Notes: generated by a model not told the origin, from the letters alone. 64,000 nucleotides of DNA from Endomychus coccineus (GCA_958510875.1 OY294067.1:280259242-280323241), one strand, 5' to 3'. Counted from the first letter of the stretch, positions 31,974-44,875 are shown. Numbers and translations are program-made.

Positions 31974-34146
31974 CAGGTGTTCCATCTCAGACGAGCCACC
32001 CCGTATATTTCTTATCCCATAGTGAGTGGAAAAATCTTCCGAAACACGTCGAATGATTTTGTTTGGGGGACATCTTTTGACGTATATTTGAGGTTCGAAC
32101 GAGCAACCCCCTAATAGGGGGCGCTTCAACCCCTCAAAATTGAATAGGGAAGAGGGGTTGAGTGATATGTCATTTGAAAGGTCTTGGAAGCCTCTTTACA
32201 ACGGTGTATGAAAAACGTAAATTTGATGAACCGTTTTCGCCAAAAATTAATTTTGTTGCTTGAATGCGCCACCTTGAATATTTTGGTTATCTGTACAATG
32301 TACAAGCTCATTTTTATTAAGCCTTTTTTACAAACTTGAACAATCTTCAAAAAATCACATTCGTAAAAAAATTGAATTGTGTTGTCATGCTTACAATGAA
32401 AAAAATTAAATCAGCGTGTTTAAATCAAATGTTCAAATTGTCCTCCATTGACTTACATACAATAATACAATCTTGACTGAAAACCGTCTCTAACATGGTT
32501 CAGCATAATTGGAGTTATTTGACGACACTCATTTACAATTCGTTGGAGTAGTTCGTCCAAATTTTCAGGCTGAGTCACAAAAATTTCGGACTTAAGATGT
32601 CCCCACAAGAAGAAGTCCAGAGGGTTCAGGTCAGGAGATCGGGCAGACCACTCCATAGGACCTCTTCTTCCAATCCAACGACCGGGGTATTGCAAATTGA
32701 GGTATTAGCGAACTGGTGCGGCGTAGTGAGGAGGAGCTCCGTCTTGTTGGAAATGCAATTGTTGTTCAAGTAGTAGAGGATCGTTTTCTAATTGTTATTA
32801 ACGGATCGATCGCATTTTTCAACATTTCAAGATAAATTTCGCCATTTAAATTACCAGGAATAAACAGAGGTCCAATTAGGCGGTCTCCCAAAATTCCTAC
32901 CCAAACGTTTAGCTTTTCCCGATGTTGAGTGTGAGCTTCTCGAAATACATGAGGATTTGTATCGCTCCAAATTCTACAGTTATGCCGGTTAACCTCTCCA
33001 ATAAGTAAAAAAGTGCATTCGTCAGGAAAGCAAACATTGTACAAGAAATTTGGGTTATTGTTGATACGCTCGATCATAATTTCGCAAAACTCTTGCCTTC
33101 GATCCCAATCATCATCATTTAATTCCTGAATTAATTTAATTTTGTACGGATGGAACTTGTGTTTGAGTAAAATTCTGAAAACGTTAGATTGGCTAATACC
33201 GGAAGCTTCAGAAAGTTGTCGTACAGATTGCGTGTTTGGCATAAGTTGGGCATGTCCCAATACCGCCACAGCTGCCACTTCATCATTAACAATTCCAATG
33301 GGTGCCCTTTTTTATCCATCACTGAACCCGTCTCCACAAATTTTGAAATCAATTCCATTACGTACTTATGGCGAACGCTACGTTCAGGATGGTTTTCGTT
33401 AAATATCCTTGCAGCCGCTCGGGCATAATTTTAATAATAAAGGCTAACCAGCTCAACACGTTCTTGCAATGTGTACACCATATTTTTTGAAATTTTAAAC
33501 AAATCAGCAAAGTAGTAACTCAACAGATTGATTAAAATCATGAAATGATCGAAGAAACGTTAAAATCAGATAAACACCTTCTAAGAACAAAAAATGAAGG
33601 CAACATAAGGAAATGTTTTGCTGTTTTTTCATTTATTAGTTTGAGAGAATGTATTATTGTATGGAAGTCAATGGAGGACAATTTGAACATTTGATTTAAA
33701 CACGCAGATTTGATTTTTTTCATTGTAAGCATGGCAACACAATTCAATTTTTTTACTAATGTGATTTTTTGAAGATTGTTTAAGTTTGTAAGAAAGGCTT
33801 AATAAAAATGAGCTTGTACATTGTACAAATAACCAAAATATTCAAGGTGGCGCATTCGAACAACAAAATTAATTTTTGGAGAAAACGGTTCATCTAATTT
33901 ACGTTTTTCATACACCGTTGTAAAGAGGCTTCCAAGACCTTTCAAATGACGTATCACTCAACCCCTCTTCCCTATTCAATTTTGAGGGGTTGAAGCGCCC
34001 CCTATTAGGGGGTTGCTCGTTCAAGCCTCAAATATACGTCAAAAGATGTTCCCCAAACAAAATCATTCGACCTGTTTCGGGAGATTTTTCCACTCACTAT
34101 GGGATAAGAAATATACGAGGTGGCTCGTCTGAGATGGAACATCCTG
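31974..34146 (-). mobile_element. Tc1/mariner-type transposon with ~500-bp inverted repeats
   Basis: Ends TA|CAGGTGTTCCATCTCAGACG and its near-identical inverse CGTCTGAGATGGAACATCCTG|TA flank the element with TA on both sides (31,972-31,973 and 34,147-34,148). The inverted repeats extend inward about 490-500 bp with high identity, to about 32,470 and 33,650. Total 2.17 kb. The high arm identity and nearly whole transposase make it one of the youngest elements in the window. Confidence 0.9.
32461..33480 (-). pseudogene. Tc1/mariner transposase, nearly full length
   Basis: Starts MVYTLQERVELVSLYY at 33,480 and ends YYCM at 32,461. N-terminal helix-turn-helix: ARAAARIFNENHPERSVRHK, then SVRQLSEASGISQSNVFRIL. 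Catalytic region: FPDECTFLL (first Asp), HFQQDGAPPHYA (second Asp) and WSARSPDLNPLDFFLWGHL (third Asp, about 36 residues after the second). All three acidic residues are visible. Inactivated by a stop early on, a frameshift near 33,290, one near 32,790 and a TAA between the second and third Asp. Confidence 0.88.
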
Positions 34147-34445
34147 TATATAATATACTTGTTACTTTATTTACAAACGAACATCTGACCGAGCATTTTC
34201 GATTGCACCATTCACAAATCCTCAGAAAGGTCTAAGAATGGGTCGAGCAAGTACCGATTTACGACTAGCATATTCTTGGAAGGGAAGATTGAGAAAATGC
34301 CAAAGTAGGTTACAATCGTGTTGACTACTTTTTATCAGCACATATTATTGTTTGATACTGAAGTGTGTACTGGAAGTTGAGTATTCTAGAATTGTCGTTT
34401 TGTGCATTTCAGTCTGACCTTAATATGAGCATTATATTTCTATTG

Positions 34446-35583
34446 CAGATCAGATGCGAAAAGAAATTTCAAGTCAATCAACATGCCAGAACTCCTTCGC
34501 ACGTTGCAAAAGTGAGAACATGAAATCAGTTCCTGTTCAGATGTCACTAAGGGAGCCTATTGGAAAGGACATTGAAAAGAGCGGTCAGAGTCTGTTTAAT
34601 GAACATTTATGCCTAACTTTAGTTTCTGCTAATATACCTCTAAAAAATTCAATAACATACAATTCAAATCATTCTTGCACAACTATTGCAATTTCAATAT
34701 ACTCGATGAATCAACAATCAGGAAAAGTGCAGTTGAGTCAGTTTACAAGACTGTTGTTGAAAAAATTGGAAAAGTAGTTGCAGATAATTATGTTTACATT
34801 ATCGTTGACGAAACTACCGACGCCTGTGGCGCATTAGATGATAGGAATACTTCAGCAAGAAGCTCCAGGAAAATCATTTTTAATAGCTTGAAAGCGACTC
34901 GACAAAACAAATACTTTAACTGTTTACGTTTCATCCAAGATTCATCAACTAATTTTTTTTGCTGAATGCAGTACCAGTCGAAAAAATCATAATTTTTTTA
35001 TCAGATGCAGCACCTTATATGTCGAAAGTTGGACAAGTTCGAAAATTTTTGATCAAAATTTAATACATGTAACGTGTTTAGCAAATGGTCTTAACAGAGT
35101 AGCGGTAACTAAAAGAAACGAATTTTCTTTAGTTTGAATGAATTAATTTCAATGTTAAAAAGCATACATCAAAGCACCTTTGAGGGTGCAACTTTATAAA
35201 GTTAAGTTAGCAGGAATTCCTTTACCACCACAACCAATTATCACCAGGTGGGGAATTTGGTTGAATGCTGCTATTTTTTATGCGGAATTTAAAAGGAATT
35301 ATTTTAGACTGTCGATAGTTTCCATTTTTTTTAAGAGATCGTGATACAAAAAAATGCAGGCTATGAATATCTAACAGATATATCTAAAATATTTCTAGGT
35401 GAAATAATATCAGACGATTTTGATCAGCATTTGGAGTACAATATATTGCACAAATTAATATATTGTCCCATAACAGCTGCTGATGTAGAACACAGTTTTT
35501 CCCTGTATAAAAGACATTCCTTTTCAACTGAAAATTTTAAAAAACATATAATAATAAATTCCTTCCACAGTGTGATGAAATAA
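34446..35583 (+). pseudogene. hAT transposase relic (CGGBP1-like family)
   Basis: Broken by at least four frameshifts. Landmarks in order: CLTLVSANIPL, then FLHNYCNFNILDESTIRK, KVVADNYVYIIVDETTDAC (the DETTD catalytic block), GILQQEAPGKSFLIA, AVPVEKIIIFLSDAAPYM, QNLIHVTCLANGLNRVA, IPLPPQPIITRWGIWLNAA, and the C-terminal PITAADVEHSFSLYKRHSF. TRWGxWLxAA and the VExSFSxYK tail are typical of this hAT family. The N-terminal zinc finger is not visible. Begins about 300 bp right of the mariner. Confidence 0.82.
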
Positions 35584-35599
35584 TTCTTATTTTTTATTT

Positions 35600-36970
35600 T
35601 ATATGATATATTCTAGGTTAAATTGGAGATTGTATTTTATTGTATTCAACTTGATGTAATATAAAAATATCGTTTTCTTTATATTTAATACGTTCTGTTC
35701 TTCAGAAAAATTAGTAGTCACTTTTCTGTATTCGATAATTTTTCTAGGGTGAAACGATTTTGCATAATTCAACAAGAAAAATGGGGCGTTTTTATCCTCA
35801 TACATTTTTCTATTATGTTAACAAGTGTTAAACAAATATGTGCATATTTTGAGCATTTTCAAGAAAATATGTGCATATTGTCAATAAACGCTAGCATAAT
35901 TAGACGCATGTATTAAAATTTTTTTCCTGCATATATTCCGAGCTTTATTGATAAGTCTACGACTTATTTTATTATTCGCTCGCAATTCCTGAGGACTGAG
36001 CCTTCCTTGTCTCCTCTGAGGAACCGCAACTGTTTTCCATTCTCTTTTATGTTTCACACGTGTCGAATAACTGGAGATCTGGATATTTTCGAGCTGACGT
36101 TGTACCTGCAATTATGGCATATAGTCGTGGTCCTGAACATTCATTTGGAAATAATTTCTTCATATTGTATCCTTGCATCTTCAGTGAACACACTTTTCGA
36201 ACAATATAATGAATCTGAAATCAAGAACCATCCGGAGATTCTTAAGTTTCTTGTATTCAATTTTAATGAAGAGTGAACACTTCGATTAATCGATATGAAA
36301 TCTGGTTCAATAACTCCTGGAATTGAACGATTGATGCAATTGCCTGATTTTGGTATTTTCAAGATCCTTTTCATCATGCTTAGTTAATTATAATGAATTG
36401 TATGAAGATTTTAATTAGAAATAATTAAATTCCAATAACATACCGGAACCTGAATTCAGAGAAAACATGCGCTCCAATAACTGTATAAGAAGTAAGAACC
36501 GAAACGGGTGGCGAACAGAAGGCATTCAAAATTAAATTCTATAAGCATGATAAGATAAATTAATAAACAGAGGTTATCGTAAAAGCGATTTTAGCGTAGC
36601 AACTATTGTAACGTACGTTCGTACGAGCTGATTCTGAGAAACGCTTCTGGCACAGAATGGGTTTGGAATTAATGAATGAAATCATACAAACGCTTATCAT
36701 GAATCACCAATAAAATAATAAAACCGGGACTAATTCATTTTCATAATAATAAACAGGCTTGAGGCGATACGAAGCGAACGAGTAGGTGTTGATATTCTAT
36801 TGACTTAGTCATAGGACCAAACAATGTAATTTATATTCAATTTTATAATGCAATCGGAATTTATATTACATGACTTAATGTTTTCCTGATGTCCACGATG
36901 ACGACTTTTAATACTCTAGAAGCGTTATTTCGAATAGTCCAAAAGCCAATGGCGTATCTGTTATACCTTC
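35600..36970. other. No recognisable gene
   Basis: Several overlapping short frames on both strands at 35,881-36,377 have no recognisable motif. Confidence 0.4.
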
Positions 36971-36984
36971 CAGAATAAATTAAT

Positions 36985-38060
36985 GAATAAATACTACAAA
37001 AATAAGATAATCCCTATTGATTTGAAAATTAAATTAATTCGCCATAATGGGGAAGCATCTTATATCTATGGGCTTTCGAAACTGCATAAAATTGCATTAA
37101 AACCTCTTGAAAGTAATATTGGAGCGCCTGTCTACAATTTATCAAAATTATTATAAAAATCTATCAACAATATAACAGGAAAAAAATTGATTTTATGTGA
37201 AGGACTCATGGCATTTTAATGAGTTTATAACCAATCCATCCGTAACCGTAGATCATCTATTAATTTCCTTGAACGTTGTTTCTTTATTTACAAATATACC
37301 AGTCGTTTTGGCATTTGGCAGTATTAAAAAACTTTTGGCAGAGATTAAAAACCACACACCTCTAGATCAATCTGAATTCATAAACGCCGTAACGTTTTGT
37401 TTAGAATGCACTTATTTTCAATATGGTGACCAATATTTTGGACAAATATTTGGCACAGTAATGGGATCTCCTATTTCAACTACTATTGCTAACCTAGAGG
37501 AATCTGTAATAAATTCATTAGATTTTCAACCCGTATTCTTTAAACGGTATGTAGATGATTCCCTAATGTGTGCTCCCATTGATATGGTTCAGTACGTGAT
37601 TGATAAATTTAACAATTTCCACTGTGAGCTCCAATTTACTTGTGAAATAGAAGTGAACAAAAACATAAATTTCCTAGATATGATCATTAGCTATGATTCA
37701 GATGGAAAAATAAAAACTTCGTGGTTTACTAAAGAAGTTTGGTCTCAACGATATTTATTTTAATTCAGTTGCACCAACAAATTATGAAAAAAATGTTATG
37801 AACAGCCCTACAGATAGCGCTGTTAAATTGTCCTACCCAGAGGACCGTCCCATAAATTTGAAAATTGTTCGTAATAAACTGGAAATGTATGACTACCCAA
37901 AAACATATTTCAACCCCATCATTAAAGAAAGAATAAACAAAATCTATAATGGAACGTCATATATAAAAAACATAAACGGTAATACAGATAATATTATAAC
38001 ATTACCATACATTCTGGAGACCTCAGAGAAAATTAAGGAACAGGAATCCCTGTCAATTCA
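36985..38060 (+). pseudogene. Penelope-like element reverse transcriptase fragment
   Basis: Frames joined by shifts give LIRHNGEASYIYGLSKLHKI, SNIGAPVYNLSKLL and KDSWHFNEFITNPSVTVDH, then motif A as SLNVVSLFTNIP, GTVMGSPISTTIANL, motif C FFKRYVDDSL, and KNINFLDMIIS. After a shift near 37,765 it continues NSVAPTNYEKNVMNSP and PEDRPINLKIVRNKLEMY into the thumb region. Motif A normally has Asp where this copy has Asn (SLN for SLD), which removes a catalytic residue, while YVDD is intact. The GIY-YIG domain is absent downstream. Confidence 0.85.
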
Positions 38061-40290
38061 TATACCACTAGCTAGACTGTATTTCAAATCTTTCTATTCT
38101 GGAATAATAATATTTCTTCATTTCATTCAAGTATGTCACTATCATTTTTATTACTTTGTTTGTTCCCGTAATTACTCTACTACTTCTCAATTTCTTAATT
38201 AGATGTTAGATTATAATACGCTTGTCCGGCTTCTTCTCTAAATTTATCATCTTGATTGATCCTAGATAAGCTTTAACAAAAACGCAAATAAGTAACCCGT
38301 GATATTCATGAAGAATCTACTAAAAAAAAGAAGATTATCAGTTTTCTTTTCATTCCTCATTCAACAACAGCTCTTTCGGGAAAATAATATGAAGGTAAAA
38401 AGTGTTTTGTACGTTTTTGAATTCTCTATCATTTATACAGAATTGATGAGCAACAACAGTTTCCAACACCATGTGAGAAGAGACCCTAGATTTTGATCAG
38501 TCGGAGTTCACATATACATAATTTTAGTCTGAAACATTGTTTTAAGGAATACAATGCAAGACGTTCCTTGAATTGCAATGAACTAATAATATCTACTCCA
38601 GTTCCAAACGGTTGTTTTGCAGCTACCACCAATTACTCAAAATGTCAAAAAGTTGAGGGCCAGATGAAATTGCCTTATAACAGAACAGAATTAATTCGCC
38701 TACATAATATGTTAGATTGAATTCGGACAAATGGTTCAAAAGCCTTAAGCACGAAATATAATGTCTTACAACTATTTCCAAATGCAGGTTTATTTTGAAA
38801 GAGGGATGTAATTATTATCAGATATATGCATAGTTGAACCTTCGATTTGGGTTGTTAGAATTATTTGTGGGAAACGCAACAACAAGTTAATTTATTTAGC
38901 AGTTATATCACCAGTTCAGATACTGAACGTCCTTAATATTAAGTATGGGGGTATGTGTTTTTTTCTACACTCGCATTGAACAGATGGTTGACGTCTCAGA
39001 TTCATGTGTATTATGATCTGAATTATATTGTTATAGTTTCAACTATGTCATAACTGAAGGAGCATCATCTTCGTACATTCTATTCCACATATCTACAGCT
39101 GCTGTATTTGACATACTTAACCCCGATGACTAAATGTGAAGACGGCGAATTGAATTAACAATGGCCCAAAGTATCTAGATTAACCTTATATCAGATGCGA
39201 CATAGATGCTGGTTTATTGTATAAGTAAACATAATTTCTATTCCTATCATTCCATGAACACATTCAAGTTATGTATCCACGGATTAAATATGGAGAACAC
39301 CCGTAGGCTTCCTTTTGTTATCCATGCGTCAACTAATATGGTTTAAATGGTACATAATATCTCAAATGAATGTTATTGGAGATAATTGACGTTTGGTCAG
39401 AATTATAATGAATGGATTCATTTTTGATGCGACTCAACTGGAATTGAATAGCATTGAAATTTAGTTTAGTGTATCCTCTTCAACTAAGTATATTTATTCT
39501 GGGTAATAGGATCTCTCGAATCCTAGACGAACGACAATGCATACAGGCTATCCGAGAATTATGGACAGGAGGTGATTATGCTTGGAGAATTAATGCCATA
39601 AGTTTCTAGAAGATTTTTTTGAAATCTTAAAAATAACGAGGTCACAGATTTTCAAAGTTGAATTTTTTGCTAGCATACCGCGTTTCTTTAAATTTGGTGC
39701 AACCGTTTTTTTGATATTCTTCAAACTATAATTCCACAAAACGGGTCCGATAAAACTTTTCCTTTAGATGAGTTTAAAACTTTTTGTGTTTCAATTTTTT
39801 TATTGTAGAATTTTTGTCTTACATTTATATTTCGTTTATCGTTAAAGGCCAACGTTTATTTTGTTTCACTTTAATGACAGTTGAGCATTCTCAAAAAAGG
39901 TTCATCTGTATCGTTGTTAAATTTGTACTAGCTTGATTTTTTTGTTTCTTTAATGACAGTTGAGGGATTATAAATCATTAGTTCAATAAATATTGAATTC
40001 AAATTCAATAATACAAAAAGAAAGTGTATTTTAGTGGATATTAAATTCATTTATTGAATAAGGAAAAGCAACTGAATAGCAAAGGGAAATATTATCCATT
40101 ACATTTATTCCGGTTAAGAAATGCTTAATTTTTTTTGATTCTTATTAACATAAAACTGATCCTACATCTGAAAGATTTATATAAAGCTATTGAAAATCAA
40201 TTTCCAACTTCAAGTCAATATTATTGATCCATGTTATTTTTCATATTATTATCTTAAAGCAAGAGTTATTACATATAACTATTACTTCAA
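38061..40290. other. No recognisable gene
   Basis: A short direct duplication (ctttaatgacagttgag) occurs at about 39,870 and 39,950. Otherwise nothing was assigned. Confidence 0.45.
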
Positions 40291-40299
40291 CATCTTGAT

Positions 40300-41176
40300 A
40301 CTAGAGAGACCTATCGATACCTGGGAATTGAACAGCGTCCTAATTATGACGGTTCCCAGGTAAAGCTCTCCGTGGCAAGTACAGAAACCTTGTTCGAGAG
40401 ATTTGGTCATCCGAACTTTCGAGTGAGAACAAGGCGTCTGCAACAAATCTGCTTGGCATTCACTCTTTTGGAGTGGTAAAATGGACGGTCGATGAGCTTC
40501 ATAGACTGGACAAAGACACCAGGAAATTGATGAATATCCATCACAGTTTGCATCCTAGGTTGTCCGTTTTCCGCATTTATCTCCCACGTTACCGGGGAAG
40601 TGGGGAACTCCTTAGTCTGGAGGGTCTGCATCGAAATATGGTTCTCAATATAGCTTGTAAAGTTCTTAGGAGCTCGGACCCCCTCCTGTGCCTTGTCAAA
40701 AGTCAGAAATTGGTCGAAGGGGGGCATTTATCGTTAAGGCAGCACAAAAAGCTGCGGAAGAACTTGGTCTCGAATTTCACCTTCTCGCCTGAAAGCCTAG
40801 ATAAATGCCTAAGAACAAGAACTGATTTTCAGGCGGCATGTTGACATGTTCTACAGAAACGTCGAAACGCTCAGCTTGTACACCAGGGGCTTACATCCGA
40901 AACCGAGGGATTTACCGCAGCTTGCAAGATGATGTAATTAACACCTCGTTCAATCGCCGCAACATGATGGGTGTGGTTCCTGATGTCAGCTGCAGGACCT
41001 GTCGAAAGGCGCCTGGGACGCTTTTGCACCTGCTGTCGGCATGTCCGTCAAAAGCGTGCTCGGCGTACACCCATTACCATAATACGCCCTATAGCATTAA
41101 ATCGATGTCAGTATTAAATCTGCTGAGATTATTGCACAACCACATCATAATATTGAATATGATTCCACTGCTTTAA
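40300..41176 (+). pseudogene. LINE ORF C-terminal half (R2/R4-like non-LTR type)
   Basis: The first frame reads ETYRYLGIEQRPNYDGSQV, then shifts to LRGKYRNLVREIWSSEL and NLLGIHSFGVVKWTVDELH, and to DKDTRKLMNIHHSLHPRLSV with FRIYLPRYRGSGELLSLEGL. A last shift gives RNRGIYRSLQDDVINTSFNR and the zinc tail VSCRTCRKAPGTLLHLLSAC. YKYLGIxQ, TRKLLTxHxxxHPxxxxxRLYxPR and CRxCxxxxExxxHxxxxC are usual in R2/R4/Dong-type elements. Clade assignment is tentative. At least two frameshifts. Confidence 0.75.
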
Positions 41177-41179
41177 ACA

Positions 41180-42225
41180 TTATAGTTAATCAAAATATTA
41201 CACATCAACAACTTCATCAGTTTGTCAAACAGTATTTACCCATATTTATGGTGTTGCTTTTCTTAGTGTCGTTCCACTGTACTAATGTGAACCATGTAGT
41301 ACGCACGCAAGCACCAACTCAAAAAATAGTATAGATGTCTGCAGAAAGGCTCAGAACGACTATTTTAACGAAAACCAGGAAACAAGTTTTTACCCCGAAT
41401 ACTATATTTTCCTTATATTACATATAGTGAGGGAAGTAGAAAGGATGATGTATTCATGAAATAATACGAACAACTGCTACAGACTAACCATGTTCGTCTC
41501 GGTCTTCCACTTCAGTGGACATTAGTTTGAGCGAAGCCCTAAAACGATATTATTGTAAGAAATAATGTCATACGTAATTGGCCAAAGCCCTATGAAATGC
41601 AGCAATAAAACGAATCGACACATTCAACTGGTACAATACGAATGGAAATGATCGCATACATTTAATGGAATAGAAAATTTATATATGCCATAACTAAACA
41701 ATGCCGCTTAAAAAAAGGGTAATTTCATCCATCTCATTGTCTGCGTGTTCAATATTGATAATTCCCTTTTAATTGGTGGTAGATATATTTGTTCGAATAC
41801 AACTAATTAGTAAGTTTGAGCCAATGTATATTATAATTAACAGGCGATATGGAATCAACGGCTAGTTACAACATAGTCATTGGTTGTAAAATTTATTAAA
41901 CTGACACTGTGGCAACTTATTTCATTCCTGTTCAAATTCCTGATATCGACAACTCCCCTACATAATTTTTCCACTTCCATCATGCACTTGTAAATATCGT
42001 TAGTACATACTTCCGAGGCTCTTACTCTGATCATTTTATACCACGTGTTTAAATAATCATAAGCGTCAATTTGACAATATCACTATGGCAACAGCAACAT
42101 TTTTCGGAAATTTGTATTACCCATTCCTGGGAAACTAATAAGTGAAAATGTTCCTTGTTTGACAGTATTTTATGATCTGACAGTTACATTAATTTAATGG
42201 AATATTTAAGATTAGTCAGTACATT
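41180..42225. other. No recognisable gene
   Basis: AT-rich, no assigned content. Confidence 0.45.
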
Positions 42226-42230
42226 TTTAA

Positions 42231-43350
42231 GCTATTGCATAGCTTTTATCGCGGGTTTTGAGCGTGGCGACCTAATCAAGAAATTCCGTAACGAAAATAA
42301 AACCTAACACTCCCCACTCCGCCTATCATGTAGCTCGGCCGAGCGTTCGCTTAACGTGTATGTATATGGTACGACTGTACGAAGCTCGCACGGATCGAGA
42401 CGGGCTGCTCCGAAATCGGACGAATACGTAAGCAGCTGTTTGTGAGAAAGTATATAGGTGTATAGGTATCTATCATATCTTTATAATGCCACACTCACCG
42501 CATGTGCGCCATGTAAGTATACATGTAGGTATATATACTGTTGTAGATACTGTTCCAAAAGGTGGGGTAGCTATTTACCAAAATAATAATAATAATGTTA
42601 CTAATATTATGACTCCGAATATTGAAATAAATATTGCACACGTTAGCGATGTTAATGTTAGGCGCTCATTCGTTGGAGATATTTGTGCGTGCTTATGCAA
42701 ACTTAGAAATAGCCTACACATAGTCATGGTAGCAATTTACATTTCTCCGAATCCAAAATTGGACGAGGTAGAGCATTTTATTCATCGCACTTTACTGGGG
42801 TACACTGAAGAAGGGTCGAAAATACTTGGTACAAATGGTAATAAATTTCCGTTATCTTGGCTGGCGAATTCAACATCAACTTCGCTGATAAAAAATCAGA
42901 GCGGTCTTTTCTTTCAGAAAAATTGAATTTGAAAATGAATAATGATCCACAAGAATCCACAACAAAATATGGGACCACCATTGACGCGGTATTTTCCAGA
43001 TATTTAGAGAATATCAAGTCTCAAACTTATGTTTCTTATTTCAGTTACCATAAACCTATAGTTTCAATGATAAAAATTCCTGAATAACCTACATGTATTG
43101 TAAGATAATAAAAATAGTTTAAACGATATTAACTTCTCATTTATTCAATAAAAGAAAAAAAATTGTTTTCTCATCGGTCACCACGCTCAAAAAGTGTAAC
43201 TTGAATTACCATCAAAGAAAAAACTAGAATTAATATCAAAGAAAAAAATACTGCATAAATAAAAAATAAATAAATAATTATAATTGCATAAGTTGATAAA
43301 AAATGCTATGCAATAGCTTTACCGCGGCAGTCCCCGAGTGCCACACGTTT
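42231..43350 (+). mobile_element. Helentron-like (Helitron superfamily) deletion derivative, copy 1
   Basis: The left end GCTATTGCATAGC (42,231-42,243) is exactly inverted at the right end as GCTATGCAATAGC (43,305-43,317), followed by accgcggcagtccccgag. The left 130 bp (cgcgggttttgagcg, gccgagc palindrome agctcggccgagc) and the right 45 bp recur inverted at 60,454-61,477, so both ends are shared by two copies. The interior keeps only the C-terminal endonuclease and no Rep/helicase. Boundaries are taken from the shared sequence. Confidence 0.68.
42486..43087 (+). pseudogene. Helentron-type endonuclease domain
   Basis: The first frame has VPKGGVAIYQNNNN, RSFVGDICACL, MVAIYISPNPKLDEVEHFIH and RTLLGYTEEGSKILG. 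After a frameshift near 42,850 comes LAGEFNINFADKKSERSFL with STTKYGTTIDAVFSRYL and YVSYFSYHKPIVSMI before a stop at 43,087. This is an endonuclease/exonuclease/phosphatase fold as fused to the helicase of insect Helentrons (the AIYISPN ... GTTIDAVFSRYL pattern). The usual GDFN reads GEFN here. Only the last domain of the parent protein remains. Confidence 0.72.
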
Positions 43351-43359
43351 TTTTATTTA

Positions 43360-44510
43360 TTTATTGACGTCTTCAACTAATTCTTTTATTAAAGATATAT
43401 TGGACAATAGAGTGGAGTGAACGTCAAGCTGTTCATAACATTTTATGAATTTGTTTAGATAGGTAATAATTTCCTTTTTTCTGTATTAATTATGTTCTAA
43501 TACTAATACTTCTCCCTTCCATCATGCGGCAATACATCTAATTCAAATTCAATCTTATTACTATTAGACATTAGTTTACTACAATGCGGGGGAGTTAATG
43601 AATAAAAATAAATCAGAAGTCACTTCATGGGTGTCTTAATTTGGGTATTACAGAAAATATTAATCTATTTTCCAAATCATATTGGCACAAAATTTTCTTG
43701 CTGAATATCCCTCGAACTTGAATTAAGATTCGGAAATTTTATCATGGTCGCGAATTTTTTAAGAAAATTCGGAGCTCTAGAAAATTTCCGGAAATAATTC
43801 ATGCTCCAGGGAAATTAAAAGTGCACGATTCCATCATAATCGATATCGTTTTGTTTGTGAGACCGGTGGATGGCGTTTCTAATGCTATACCTACATAGGT
43901 CAGACATATAGAATTTTGAACAATAGGTACATTAAGAAATACTATCACCGTCAAAAACTTTTAACAGTCCCTAAACTAAGCTGAATACATTGTAGTTTAT
44001 TCCGCTTATGATTTTCAAGAATATACCATTTCGTCCGTCTTATCTACTGTTCTAGAATTTATCTAGCATTTTCATTGCATCGTTTGGGATTTCCCAAATT
44101 ATGGTCAGATCCATAATTTATTCTATGACTCGGACGAAAGTGTGTATTACAATAGTGACCGGACGAAAATGTATAACCTAGTTCATAGGTAAAAATAATA
44201 CAATCTAATTGATACTACTACTTGAGGTAATCCAGAAAAAGTAATAATTATCAAAGCAACTAAGCTGTTGATTTGTTATGAACTGATGAACTACAATTTA
44301 TTGTTGTCCACACTATCCTAACGTTTATTCGAATTAATTAATATATTAAATGTTCGGCAATCAAATGGAATAATTATTACAACAAACTCGTTTCGAATCA
44401 TCACAAATCTAATTCGGATTGTCACGCCAAAATATGACCACATCGATACTAAATTATGCACAATGATGACTATCGTTTTGAATAAACATTATATTTAATG
44501 ATTAAATGAA
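43360..44510. other. No recognisable gene
   Basis: Contains the dispersed repeat at 44,070-44,165 shared with 15,660-15,765. No coding signal. Confidence 0.45.
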
Positions 44511-44516
44511 AACACA

Positions 44517-44875
44517 ATAACTTTCGTTTTTATACCACTTTTAATAATAACATGAAAACGTTACTATAGTTTCAACACCGAAGTGCCATTACCCAAATGA
44601 TACTATTATTTTTATTTAATCGTAATGAGTGATTACTATAAGTAACGGCTACTACCATCATTTTTATTCAATTGTTTTTTCATCTATACAATCAAAATAT
44701 CAACTTATCAACAAGTTAATTCGAATGAAATTGAATAGATTCAGCATTTACGTGATGAAAATCCAGTATAAACTCAAATAAAAGAACATAACATAAACAG
44801 GCAGCATTCGATTTATAATTTAGTTTCCTCTGATGATGGCTACTTAGTAGCTGAAAGGTTCTTAGTACTGTAATA
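44517..44875 (+). repeat. PLE terminal repeat (subfamily B), interrupted by a mariner
   Basis: The left part (tttttataccacttttaat, aacgttactatagtttcaac) matches 2,527-2,582. The right part (gatttataatttagttt, hammerhead B3, agtactg) matches 26,130-26,190. Sequence resumes after the mariner at 46,455 with tagtatttttagtg, matching cagtatttttagtggataag at 26,194, so the mariner inserted into this copy at a TA. Confidence 0.75.
44824..44870 (+). ncRNA. Hammerhead ribozyme-like motif B3 (best-preserved of B)
   Basis: CUGAUGA at 44,830-44,836, extra U, stem II GGCUAC-UUA-GUAGCU (six pairs including one G-U), GAAA at 44,853-44,856, stem III AG/CU with GUU loop, cleavage base U at 44,863, and a stem I of UUCCU against AGUA with one mismatch. 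All universally conserved core bases are present, with U in place of C before GAAA giving a wobble closing pair. Confidence 0.72.
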
